From Ailanthus altissimus (taxonomy: Eukaryota > Streptophyta > Magnoliopsida > Sapindales > Simaroubaceae): DNA of 64,000 bases. The stretch is taken from the NCBI GenBank assembly GCA_946807835.1, contig OX327699.1:23734014-23798013 (forward strand), in the 5' to 3' direction. The notes beneath the pieces are model-generated. The model worked only from the letters and a program-made list of their open reading frames with translations, made no database searches and was not told where the DNA came from. The translations under genes were made by a program, and so were the position numbers. Below, in pieces: positions 49,970 through 60,849 of this stretch. Each line of letters begins with the position of its first letter. The first letter of the stretch is position 1.

Positions 49970-50345
49970 GAAACAAATCTTAACTGATGTATTAAAGATT
50001 TGTGTTTCCAAGAAAATATCAGTTTCTTGAAAAATATTGTCGAACAGGAAAGTGATAGAGCAAGATGAGAGAAAAATCTATCTTCTTGAATGATCTTTAA
50101 CTGTGAATTCTTTTCCATACATAATAGAGAGTGCTAACATCAATATTTATAGTTACAAAGGCTCTTGAATGAGCTGGAAACAGAGAGATATGAGTTTGTT
50201 GGAAACGGTGAAACAATGTTAACAAACTAACAAACTTTTCCTTAAGTCTGTAACAGACTTATAGTTTGTAACTGATTGAATGCTGACGTGTTACTATTGA
50301 GCTAATACTGACGTGTCACTACTGAGCTGATACATATACTTTTCT
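49969..50345 (-). repeat. 5' LTR of the copia element (377 bp)
   Basis: Pairs with 45181-45557, about 96% identical by eye with substitutions only. It ends TTTCA directly before the PBS. The outer end is followed by the second target-site copy CCACC at 50346-50350. Confidence 0.95.
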
Positions 50346-50350
50346 CCACC

Positions 50351-51585
50351 TAATAGTTTGTTGTGTCACTAGATTGCAAGATCTAACAAAGGCAATTAAA
50401 AAATGTAGAAAATGAGAAGAAAGTATTAGAAAAAGGAACTATTGCCATCTGAATGTAATTCCTTAAAAAAAATTTGGAAAACTTTCCTTAACAAGTAAAA
50501 AGAACTTCCGACTGTTCCTTCAATATTAACCTACTTCACCTCCATAGCAGGAAAACTGGAATAAGAAAGCGAAAAGTATATGAGGCCATATGAATGTCTT
50601 CTATCACTAAAATTTTACTATACAATATTACAGAAATAGATTAATGGGATTTATGATTTTCTTCTTTATAATTTTCGTCACAGAGTGGGTCTTTCAATTA
50701 AATAGCTTGTGATAGGGGTTCTATGAGTAATTTTCCCTACAAACTTTCCTTCTACTAACAACACCATGGAGATTTGGGATATCATCATACAAATTCTAAC
50801 CCATAATTGTGTAAACTGATTCCTGATTTACCTTACACATCACAAATTCTTTTTTTTTTTTCTTTAAAGTTCTAAACAAGCTTTGATTGAGATAACAGAA
50901 CATTTTGAATTTCTAAAGTGCCCTCAGAAGCCAACTTCTTACCTGAAGCAACGTTCTGAGATGAAGTTCAAATCGCAAAAAGTGAATATATCCTTTAGAC
51001 TGAACAATATATCATGCTGTGTTGCCTATTTCATCCCACTAGAGGGATATTATTCTACCCAGAGAGCCACAAGAAAAAAGCAACTAAAGTTAGATATGTA
51101 TATGGCACTTTACAATGACCATTTCCGCAGCTATGACATCATGAGAAACTTTGCCTTAACTAAAGCATTCCTGTCCAATTTTGATTTTTAACTAAAAACC
51201 AGCTGTATTGTAGAGTAAATGATACCTAAAGGCAAGAGGTGCCAAATTTAAACCAACACAGGACAGGACACACCAGAACTTGAAGAACTCTAAACATTAA
51301 ACATACTGTAGTTTTAATCACACATGTTACCTGATGATGCCACAAACACCAGAAATAGAAATTGGCCATGCAAAATTAAGCAAAACATAAAAAATTAACT
51401 GATCACTGTTGCTATTCTAATATCTTTATCCTCTATATTATAAACTGCACCATTCAGCAAATAAAGCTGATAACTTATTACTTACGGTAAGCTAACTAAA
51501 TAAAAGCTATATACAAGCATGATCCAGATAAACTTCCAGTACAAAAAAAGGAATGTACACTATATGAAGCGATAATTTGACCTCT
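50351..51585. other. Intergenic DNA, no gene seen
   Basis: The longest frame (50883-51191, plus) has no recognisable domain. The right-hand part includes the 3' UTR of the Zim17-type gene. Confidence 0.5.
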
Positions 51586-52581
51586 TTAGAAGCGAAAAAC
51601 ATCGTTACTATCATCATCATCATCATCCATATCGAATAACTTGAAGCCAACATCCCATTTTGCATCTCTATAATTGAAACTGGGGGTGACATAACACTTC
51701 ATCTCGTGAAACAGGTTCAAATTATCCACCAGCTTATGAAAAACATTGCATCCACAGCACTGTAAAATCAAAATTAGATGACTCAATACACAACCAACAA
51801 ACCCCAAAACTTAACTTTTCTTTTTCAGAATCATTAGGAAACTCATTCTTTAATCTAATTACCTGAACAAAGACGGTGCCGTCTGTGTAGGCATGGGGAT
51901 TGATAGCGCGGGTGGTTCTCTGACCACAAACATTGCAAGTGAAGGCAACGCGCATCCGCCTACGTGGCGATTTGGTAAAGAGTGACCATGGCAAAGTAGA
52001 GACTTTCTCGGTACTGGATCCCTCCTCAGCTCCAGCAGGCACCGATGGACCCTCCATACCCGAACCTGTAGTCCAACCCCTCACCGATGCCGCACTCAAA
52101 ACCAATCCCATTGCCTCATCCTAAATTTTTTAATCACCCACAAAACAAACCCAATATTACACTTTTACCGCGGCTAAAATGAGCTAAGAGTTTAGATATT
52201 TATTAGATTGTGAGGATTTTGCTAAGAGTTTAGATATTTATTAGATTGTGAGAATTTTCCTTTACATATATATATATATAGACACACACACCTTTGAGAG
52301 CGTTTGGTTGCCAAAAAGAGGGACGATGCTAGTCTCATTCGAGTTCGAGTCCGATTGGAGATCGGAATCTTTACCGTTGTTCTCTGTGGATGCAATTACA
52401 AGGATTTGTATTAAAGAAAAGAAAATTTGAAAATTTAATAAAACAGAAAAAGGATTGAGAAGATCAAACTTTTGGAAAATCGGACGAGTCTTGCAGGCGA
52501 GTTTTTGGACTTGGTGGAGAAGATGGAGAGAAGAGAAGAGGATGAGGAGACGATGGTTGCAGAGGAGCTTAGAGTTTCCAT
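51586..52581 (-). CDS. Zim17/HEP-type (DNL zinc finger) organelle Hsp70-escort-like protein, 4 exons
   Basis: Proposed exons (minus): 52581-52470, 52383-52292, 52120-51863, 51759-51586. Lengths 112, 92, 258 and 174 sum to 636 bp, 211 residues; all introns are GT-AG and phases agree. Exon 1 encodes a Ser/Thr-rich, Arg/Lys-containing transit peptide (METLSSSATIVSSSSS onward). Exon 2 is polar, and exon 3 opens DEAMGLVLSAASVRGWTTG. The DNL-type zinc finger spans about 126-180 with two CxxC pairs, Cys130/Cys133 (FTCNVCGQRT) and Cys155/Cys158 (QCCGCNVFHKLVDN). A poly-Asp run lies near the C-terminus (about 200-204). The family (yeast Zim17/Tim15, plant HEP/ZR) keeps organellar Hsp70 soluble and active. 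Whether this one goes to mitochondria or plastids is undecided. It resembles Arabidopsis At1g68730 from memory. Confidence 0.88.
52183..52258. repeat. 38-bp tandem duplication in intron 2 of the Zim17-type gene
   Basis: Two adjacent 38-bp units (52183-52220 and 52221-52258) start GCTAAGAGTTTAGATATT and differ at one base. They are followed by a short TA/CA microsatellite (about 52266-52290) beside the exon 2 donor. Confidence 0.9.
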
Positions 52582-52746
52582 GGGGATTATTAAGGAGAGC
52601 CGTGAGATGAGACGACTGTCGTCCTCGCAGCTGTTTCGATATTTTATGCTTCTGCTTTGATTGAACTTGTTCGATCACAAATTTCAGTTGAGGTGTCCAA
52701 CGACTTCAAGTGGAGTAATGGTTGTGTTCTGATGTTCATTTAAAAT

Positions 52747-52830
52747 AAGGCCCATTATATATTATCTGGGCTCTTCAGTTGGATCAGATATTGGGCTCAC
52801 CATCCAGATGAAAGCCAAGAGGCTGGCCCA
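52747..52830 (-). promoter_or_regulatory. Site II (TGGGCY) cluster upstream of the Zim17-type gene
   Basis: Four TGGGCC/T motifs occur within about 85 bp: AAGGCCCATT (52747), TGGGCT (52767), TGGGCT (52792) and GGCCCAATT (52825). They are 165-250 bp upstream of the start codon. Site II elements bound by TCP factors are common in promoters of plant genes for mitochondrial and ribosomal proteins, which fits an organelle chaperone-escort gene. Confidence 0.5.
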
Positions 52831-53929
52831 ATTGTGATGGTTCCAAGTCCATTTTAAGAGAGGACCTATTCGAAGCCATTATTTTGCTTTTAAAAAAAAA
52901 ACTTACCTACAGCTTCCAATATACCACGTGTTATTTTGTCGATAAGAGTCTCCGAATTCCCACTTTCAAATTGCTGCAAAAATATATCACTCTTCCTCTC
53001 TGCTACATTTTTTAATTTTTTTTCTTTGGGATAAATCATTGTAAAACCAATGCAGAAGAGGGTTTATATTGCTTGGTTGCCGTGCCCAGAGACGAAACTA
53101 TGTTTAAATCTAAAGGAGTTAAAAGAGCCCTCAAGTCCTACAGAAATATTAAAGTTAATAAATGTATAGTTGTAATTTTAACTTGTTCTGTTATTAAATC
53201 AAAGTTGTCTTCATAGAAACTTTCATTGTTTCCGCAGATGTATTGAAGTTAAGAAACAAAAAATCAAAGGCCGAGAAAGGACACCCCCCCTTTGCATTAT
53301 TAGTAAACGTAACAAGTATCGAAATCAAAGATAAACAATAGCCTTCCAGAATTTGTATTATACGGATTTTTATTTATCATTGTGATACTGGGTTTTGATG
53401 TTTTTATTTATCATAAATATATCCAAAATTTTTAAAGTGTGAATATTTACACTGAAAAAAGAGTAGACTACATAAAATAAATTATATTCTAATTGATGAC
53501 GCGATAATTGATCGAATTAGCACTTTCAAAAGTTGCGATGCATTTATTAATTATTCATTATATTAGGTTTATGGGATAATATTGCATAAATGGAAATAAA
53601 ATGTCACATCATTTATGATCCAACAAATTTATATGTGTAATATTACAATTAAATTGTTTTACTTTGAGTTTGCATTATTGGAAATTATGACGTGTTAAAT
53701 AAGTATTCATTATTATATATTTGTTAACATAATAATGTTGTATGAATGACCAATAAAATGTTACATCAATAATGATAAAACAAATTTATGTGTAATATTA
53801 TAATTAAATGATTATACTTATTTTAGTATTTTATTACTATCATATAATTTTCTATTATCGTTTATTCTATAAATATTAATAAATGAAATGAAATTTCAGT
53901 ATATGTCTCTTGGATGATCATTATAATAC
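52831..53929. other. AT-rich intergenic DNA
   Basis: No gene was recognised. It contains a C9 run near 53286 and the direct repeat listed separately. Confidence 0.5.
53599..53817. repeat. Direct repeat, about 60 bp x 2, spaced about 156 bp
   Basis: Copies at about 53599-53661 and 53755-53817 share AAATGTcACATCA, ACAAATTTATgTGTAATATTA and AATTAAATgaTT, with several substitutions and small indels. Confidence 0.65.
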
Positions 53930-54419
53930 AATATCACAACACTTGGAATAATAAAATATATTGAAATCACAGGTTTTGCTTTTAACCCATCTATTACATG
54001 ATTCAATTAACACTTGTTCTTTCAGCATTTCTATTTATAGTACTTCCAAGGTTCTAGAATAATCTATTTCAATAGCCGACGATGTAACTTGCATCAGTTG
54101 GTTGCATTTTAGCGGGAAAAGCTGTTATGCGTAGCTGATAAATAATAAATCTAACAACTACACATCCACATCAACCACCACATTAGCTATCACTATTTGA
54201 TTCAAAAAAAAACTTTCTTCTTGCTTTCATGCCCCTCAAACTCAAGCGCAGAAAAACAAGCTTGACTTTAAATTAACCAGTGGAGTATATCTTTTTTCTT
54301 ATCATTTTTATTGGGAATTTAAAGTGAAACAAACCCTCCTTCTTTCATCCTTCCTTTAGTACCCGGGCTCGAGGGTATGCATAAACAGTCATTCTATCAC
54401 ACTTGCAAGCAAGAAATTT

Positions 54420-54466
54420 GGGGGGGTGGGGGGGGTGGTGGGGTGGAGGTTGGGGTGCCGGGGGGG
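54420..54466 (+). repeat. G-rich, G-quadruplex-prone tract
   Basis: Forty-seven bases made almost entirely of G runs separated by single T, TGGAGGT or TGCC spacers, with more than four runs of three or more G. It sits at the RNase H end of the copia relic. Low-complexity G runs can be assembly-sensitive. Confidence 0.85.
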
Positions 54467-55235
54467 AATAGAAGTGCCTTGGTAAAGAGATAGGCTACCT
54501 AATAACTCACTTTAATTTCATAATTTAAAATTTTATCACATGTAAAATGAATATCTGTTTCTCTATGCTATGAGGTACTGTGAAATACTAGATTAGCAGC
54601 TAATTAATGAGCTGCCTTGTGATTATTACACCAAATAACAAAGGTTTTATATAGTTGCAGAGTAAGTTTTGAGAATAGAGATTGAATTCAAGTAATCTCA
54701 GTAGTGATTTGAGTCAAGGTGCAATATACAAACGATCAGTATTGGACTTGTAAACAACTTTCTACTTTTTAGAATTTTCTAAAACTAAATTGCAATGAAG
54801 AAAAGCACAATAACCACTTATAAATTTGCGATCAGCTTCATCACATGCCCAGTCTTCATCAATGAAAGCCACTAAATTTAATTGTTTTCTAGGTTTAAAA
54901 ATCAAGCTAAAGTCTTTAGTATCCTATAAATATCTCAATATTTTCTTATAACATTGCCAATGAGTATCTATAGGAGAAAACAAAAACTGATTGAGTTTAT
55001 TTACAACAAAGAAAAGTTCAAGTCTAGTGAGAGTTGCATATTAATGTGCCTTAATTACACTTCTATAAAGAGTGATATCTGTCAATGCTTTCCTTGATTG
55101 CTGTTGGAGCTTCGTTCATGTACTCATTGGTATTAGACAACTCTTTGCAGAAGCCATGTTGGTCTTTGTTAACAAATCAACAGTATACTTAGTTTAGACA
55201 GATGCGAAACTTGACCGAATTAATTACTTTAGGTG

Positions 55236-55236
<1 letters not shown>

Positions 55237-55267
<31 letters not shown>
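55237..55267. repeat. (TA)n microsatellite
   Basis: An uninterrupted TA dinucleotide run inside the copia relic. Confidence 0.9.
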
Positions 55268-55269
<2 letters not shown>

Positions 55270-56110
55270 CTAATTCTTGTTCCGGGTGTTCTATATCAGT
55301 TATAGGTTGGGTTATTTTTTGTGTTCCAGGGGCAGAATCTGTTGCTAAGTTTTGTGAAGTACTCTTCTAATTTTTCAAAATTGCTTCAGGATTTGTAATA
55401 AATAAGTCATGTGGAAATAGGATTTCAGGAGAGTAAAAAGTAACATTCTAAAGAGGACCATGATTAGAATGAATGCTAGGAGCTGAAGTTGTAATCTGTA
55501 GACTTTTAAACTTATCATCAAACTTAAAAGGAGAATTCATCTTATTAAAATTGACATGTCTAGCAATAAAAACTCTCCTTTTAGAACTCATACACTTGTA
55601 TTCCTTATACTGAAAATTATAACTAGTAAAAACGCATTTTTTTTTAATGTAGAAACTAAAATTGTATTTTTGATAAGGTCTCAAGTATAGATAGCAAGTA
55701 CAATAATAATAAATAATAAAAAAAACTATCATGAAACTATAATTTAGTTTATGACCAAATAATAGCTCAAAAGCTGACTTGAATTTTAAAACAAATAATG
55801 GTATTTTATTAATAAAAAAAGTTGCTGAAAAAGCATCCCACTAATGAACTAACATTTTACTTTATGCTAATAAACTTAAACCAATCTCCACTATATTTTT
55901 ATACTTTCTCTTTACTTTCTCACTTTGAGGATGTATGTATTGATAGAAAAACCTATGCTCAATCCCTTGTATCTCTAGTGATTTGGTTAGTTTTTTGAAT
56001 CCCTAAAATTACATTGAAACATTCTAATTTATTTTATCAAGTAATTTCTCTACATGTTTTTTTTAAAAAATTTTTTGAAACACTTCAATAACTTCTAACT
56101 TAAGGGTCAA

Positions 56111-56819
56111 GGTATAAATTGCAAAAAAATCCTAAAAAGGGGATAAAATTGCCCTCATCCCATATGTTTCCTCTTTTGCCTCTCTCCAAAACCAATTCCA
56201 CACCAAATCCTAAAAGCTAAATAAATTCAATTAAATTAAATTAACTAAATAAATAAATTAAATTACCTAAACATAATCAAATAAACAAATTAAAAACATT
56301 AATAAAGATAAATTATTAAATAGATAAACATAATCAATAAATAAAATAAAATAAAAAATGTAAATGAAATAAATTAAATTAAAGAAACTAAATAAATAAA
56401 TAAATTATATTACCTAAATAAACAAATTAAATTATCTTCCCACGTGCTTCTCGCACCCTTCCTACGTGCTTCTCGCATGCTTCCTGTGTCCTTATCTCAC
56501 CTTTCATGCACACTTCTTGTGCCCTTCTCGAGAGCTACGTGATGGTCGTGCCAAATGAGTTCCTGTCGCCCATTTTTTTCACATTACACTCAAATTTTAC
56601 ATTATAAACACTCAAACAATAATATATTAACTTAACTTTCATGATAGAAGACGATTGTTTAGTTTTTAAGACTTGGTGTGGAATTGGGTTTGGAGAGAGG
56701 CAAAGGAGGGAAAATATATGATGAGGGCAATCTTATTTTATTTTTCAAAATTTTGGCTATAAAAATATTGGAAGTTGTTGTGTGGTTAAAAAAAAAACGG
56801 CCATTTCCAAAAATTCCCC
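56111..56819. mobile_element. Small non-autonomous element with long TIRs (MULE-like)
   Basis: Long imperfect inverted repeats: left arm about 56148-56225 and right arm about 56656-56732. Both read, in outward-in orientation, ATTGCCCTCAT, then a GCCTCTCTCC block and AATTCCACACCAA. The left outer end GGTATAAATTGCAAAAAAATCC and the right outer end (minus strand GGGGAATTTTTGGAAATGG) look like MULE termini. The arms flank an AT-rich core and a CpG-containing repeat. No transposase coding is present. Exact ends and a target-site duplication were not proven. Confidence 0.6.
56438..56540. repeat. Short GC-richer tandem repeat inside the small MULE-like element
   Basis: Diverged units of about 22-24 bp based on CACGTGCTTCTCGCACCCTTC: clear at 56440 and 56462, degraded in the following two or three. 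The surrounding core is almost pure A/T. Confidence 0.65.
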
Positions 56820-57890
56820 GTAAAAGTAATAAGAAAATAGAAGATTACAATTTAAAGGAACAAATACTAATTAAGGACATTTCATTTTGGCGGCATAGTT
56901 GCTTGTTTGTACAGTAGTACGAGAGAACAAACACAAACTAAAAAGGACAAATGACATCACATTTAGGCAATAGTAGAATATAACATTAATTTTGGCAACA
57001 TCACAGATCACAATATAACATTTATAGAAAACAAACAAAATTAAAAAGATTATGCACGTGATAACAATACAAATCATATGACATTTAGAGGATAACCTGC
57101 CTTGGCAACCCTAGTCAACCAATCATATAATTAGCACTGTTATTGTTTGTTGATTGAACTTTTTAAATAAAATTTTAAAAAATAAAATTTGTAGAAATAG
57201 AACTTTTAAGAAAAATTATTGATTGTTAATAAAAAAAAACTCTTTAAAAATATTATATCATTTAATTATATATTATTAAAAGTACTTATCTGTTATTAAA
57301 TTATCAAAAAAAATATTTAATAAAATTTATATTCAAATTTTAAACAATTCAATATTTTTTATATAAATTTAAATTTATTATGTATTTTCTTAAATTTAAT
57401 TTTTTAAAATACAAGAATCAAGCTAAATTAATATATAATAATCAACGAATCAATATAAATTATTATATTTGGTATAAAAATTAAAATAAAAATAATACTT
57501 CTTTTTATTTAAAAAATAAAATAATCAACAAAAATTTAGTAGATTTTTATAAAAGTATGATGGTTGCAAAGATATAGAGAAGTTGAAATTTGATAAATTT
57601 TAAGAAAATATTAAAAATATGTTAGTATGGTTCATTTTTATTAAGAGTACACTATGAAAATAAGAAATTATTATTATGTTATATATAACATTATATAAAT
57701 ATTACAAAAGCTCCAAAAACTCTACTTTCAAAATTTTAAAATTTAAACTTTTGTAATTATAGGCAAAATTATTTTTAATCTCCAAAAACTCTTATTAAAT
57801 TGTAATCAAATATCATAAAAAAATTTAAAAATAAATTTTAATATTAAAAAAATTATTTTAACCAATAAAAAAATTCAACCAAATAAACAC
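56820..57890. other. AT-rich intergenic DNA
   Basis: No coding or RNA gene recognised; very AT-rich from about 57160. Confidence 0.5.
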
Positions 57891-59442
57891 TTAACAATAC
57901 CTTATAACTTTGGTGTTGATAAGGTAAGTTAGAGTTGCAGCCGTGTTAAAACCATTTAAACTAGTTCCACAAACAGCCGTATAAGCACCCATATTTGGAA
58001 AATAAGCCAATCGCCTACTTGAAGTTTTGGTAACTGGTAACCCGTCAAAACTGTATCCAGAGCATCCATGGTGGGTCCAAACGCCGTTGAATTGTAAGTC
58101 ACCAACCCTTTGCAAGTATGGTGAGCAAGATTGGAGGAGCAAGCAAGAGGCGTACACGTGAGACTTTTGTGGTAAAAAATGATACTGTTCATGGACCCGT
58201 AATTCTGTCATTAACCCAAACACTCCTTCACTTCACCACGAACGCGCTTTCTTATAATTTTAATTGCTAGTGAATGCTGACTTAACAAAGAGACGGCTCT
58301 GATATGACATTAAATGTTTGTTCATTTGGGAAGTAAGATTGTATCGAAGCAAAAGCAATAAATTCAAGTAAATAATTCAGTATTAAGTTATTAAAAATTA
58401 AAATAAAAAAATAATAAAAAAAAATACATAAAATTTACGTAATTTGTTAATTTATTTATATTTATAACAGATTAAAATTTTACTTATTTTATTAATGAAT
58501 CACAAAATATTCATAAAATATATTTTTTATTAAAAAAAAATTTAAATTTCATAAAAATACTCTCAGCTTTTACAAAAAGTATAATTGATATTTCTTATAA
58601 TTTAAAATTTTTTTCTTATTAAAAATTATAAAGATTACTAAAATAAATTTATAAGTTAATATAAAACTTTTATCTAAATTTTGGATGACTTAAAAAAATT
58701 CTAAAGCGAGTAAAAATCAATTTAAAATGTCCTAACATACTTACAATCAATTTCTAAAATAAAGAAAACTTTTTTCGCATTTGTGTCGCAACGTTAACTT
58801 CTAGTATGGAAGGAAACATCTATGACTTTGAGCCTTAAAGCTCGAGCAACTTCTAGTAAAAACGAAACTTCCTCGGGTTGCACGCCAAATTTGAAATGAT
58901 GTTCGTACCTTTCTTTACTATCATCAGAAGCTTTAACCCGCATCAATAAAGCACATTCACTGTGACACTTTCGAATCTTATCAAGCTCCTACATCGAATC
59001 AAAAGTTCTTAAATTGACATCAACACTTGCACCGTACTTAATATGAGACACATGATTACAAGGGTTTGTATAATTGATGCGATCGGGTGAATTACCAAGT
59101 TAAAAAACAGCTTAATTCAATTTCAGCCGGACTTGCACAGTCAAAGATTGAGCCAAGAGCCGCAAGTGCAGCCAGGAGAACCCTATTGGAATTGCACTTG
59201 ACAGCGTAGTAGGGATGAATCATTGGAAGGCAACGTGTCCACTTGTTGAGAGAAGAGATAACACCTAAATCCAGTACATAAAAAGGTTCATCCATTTCTT
59301 GTCTCTTGAAGATGATTGACTGCATGAATTTGGTCGATCTAGCTTTTGTTAGTGTTGTGACCCTCTTGTCTCCAACGATCGGTGGCTGTGCTTTAGATAT
59401 GATTTGAAGACTCTTAGGGCCCATGGAAAATGATCTGATCAA
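57891..59442 (-). pseudogene. Ornithine decarboxylase (ODC) pseudogene
   Basis: ODC is the PLP enzyme that makes putrescine from ornithine; plant ODC genes are usually intronless, about 1.2-1.3 kb. The N-terminal part (59442 to about 59110) has PFYVLDLG and YYAVKCN with the PLP Schiff-base lysine. A frameshift near 59100 leads to a second segment ([11 protein letters not shown], then [24 protein letters not shown]) that contains an in-frame TAG. The middle of the enzyme, including the glycine-rich phosphate loop, is missing and replaced by about 540 bp of AT-rich DNA (about 58260-58800). The C-terminal segment has RKRVRGEVKE, then [11 protein letters not shown] and FPNMGAYTA, with two more frameshifts. 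The usual catalytic Cys in GPTCD is Met here. It is clearly dead. Confidence 0.9.
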
Positions 59443-60849
59443 TACTTAAGGAGATAACCGAAAAAAGAATGGAAAATGTTTGGGATTTGTATAAGTTTCA
59501 ATATTGTGGATGTTGTGTTGCCAACGAACCTATAAATGGAGAGATATTTAAAGATGTGAAATGGTTTTGTAGTCTAAAAGCAATTCGGACAAATTATTTT
59601 CTGGTCCAGATGAAGAAATTTGAAAGTTTTTCGGCCTCAAAAGTAATTAAAAAAATATGAAAGGACTATAGTGAAATTATTTCGTGCTATTTGGAACTAA
59701 CGAGAAAGAATCATTTTGACCGATGGCATTTTTAAATAATTGAAAAGTCCAGAAACTTGTTTTGGGTAAATAACTTACTAAAAATCGGTTAAGAAATTGT
59801 TTCCTACGTTTCAACTTTCTCTCGTTGATCTCACTTCCAGATTGAATTAAAATCCTTAATCACATTAAGACCGTGATCGAGTGTTTTATAAAAGGGAATT
59901 GATGGGTTCATTAGTGATGCTTCTAAGTTCTAAATTCTGAGGATATGGTTTCTGGTGATTTTATTTTTTGGGTTGTAATGAGGGAAGCTCTGAGTTGAGG
60001 CATGTTCAAAAGTAGATGTAAGTTCATTTAAGAACCAAGCCATTCTAAATCATTATGCATTTGATGTGAGTGTGATCTTGATTCTGTTTTAAGTTCTTAA
60101 TTTCTTTCATTTGGATCATGTGTTTGTTTCACTGGTGATCAATCTTGATCAGTTGCTTAGGAATCTTAGTATTGATAGTTTTCTAACAGAAGAAAATAAC
60201 AATATAAATAAAAAGATAACTTATCACTTTTGTTTGCTTGAGACTTTATACGTAAAAATGAATAAAAGAAATAGAAAAAAAATTAAACATATATTAGTAT
60301 ATTATTTCGAAATTATTTTTTTGATTATGATTGATTGACACAATTAATTGTATTTTTTATATCTTGATCAACAAATTATTTTTGAAGATTTGTATGTGAT
60401 ATTAAGACTCAATCATAATTTTTTATCATCATTCCTCAAGCAAGTAACAGAAATTTTTTGAAAACCAAATCTGATATTGTGAATCCTAGCCACAATTTTT
60501 TCTATAATCTTATTATAAGATTTTCTATAATCTCATCATGGAGGTTTTCTTCTGATCTTATAATGAATTTTTTTTCCGATAATCTTGTCATAAATATTCT
60601 TTCTAATGAACATGTTATAAGAATTTCCTACAAAATTGTCATAAAATTGTTTTTGCTTAAAGGATTTTTTATAAATATCCTTTCATCATAAATTTTTTTC
60701 TCCTTTTTTTTTCTTTATTTTCTTTTTTGAGTTTTAAATACACTAAAAGCTTAACCAAACATGTTCTAATGGTGTTTATTCTAATCTAAACACCTTAATA
60801 ACTCTAAAAAAAGACTCTCAAATCCTTTATAGAACTAGCTTTGATATCA
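59443..60849. other. Intergenic DNA; possible internal remnant of a copia element
   Basis: No gene recognised. From about 60480 to 60700 a diverged motif like 'ataatcttatcataagattttct' recurs every 35-45 bp. If the LTR at 60850-61748 is correctly read, this stretch would lie where its leader and gag should be, but no gag coding is visible. Confidence 0.4.

Larger units (their letters stand above)
45181..50345 (-). mobile_element. Structurally complete Ty1/copia retrotransposon (RE1-like), gag-pol interrupted
   Basis: A 5,165-bp element on the minus strand with two 377-bp LTRs, a primer-binding site abutting the 5' LTR, a polypurine tract abutting the 3' LTR, and a perfect 5-bp target-site duplication CCACC at 45176-45180 and 50346-50350. 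Domain order Gag, protease, integrase, RT, RNase H is the copia order. By hand count the LTRs differ at 15 of 377 sites (about 96% identity), suggesting insertion within the last few million years if usual plant rates apply. The single gag-pol frame has five in-frame stops, so it cannot make a full polyprotein. Confidence 0.95.
53930..56110 (-). mobile_element. Degenerate copia relic related to the 45-50 kb element
   Basis: On the minus strand, from the right: integrase remnants (about 56100-55450), then RT and RNase H remnants (about 55230-54470). The frame 55448-55732 (LRPYQKYNFSFYIKKKCVF, then MSSKRRVFIARHVNFNKMN) aligns with the same integrase C-terminal region of the complete copia. A CCCCTCAAAC tract at about 54234-54243 corresponds to the PPT, and 53930 to about 54233 is a probable decayed 3' LTR. 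Gag, PBS and 5' LTR were not found; the relic stops at the small MULE-like element beginning near 56111. Many stops and frameshifts. Confidence 0.7.

Noticed and set aside
52096..52119. Short upstream ORF (MRQWDWF) overlapping the Zim17 zinc-finger ATG
   Set aside because: Once exons 1 and 2 are added, this stretch is internal coding sequence (DEAMGL...) just after the acceptor at 52121, not a leader.
52472..52660. Plus-strand small gene with an acidic, Arg-rich protein
   Set aside because: It is the antisense shadow of the transit-peptide exon of the minus-strand Zim17-type gene; the Glu/Arg bias comes from the Ser/Leu-rich exon read backwards.
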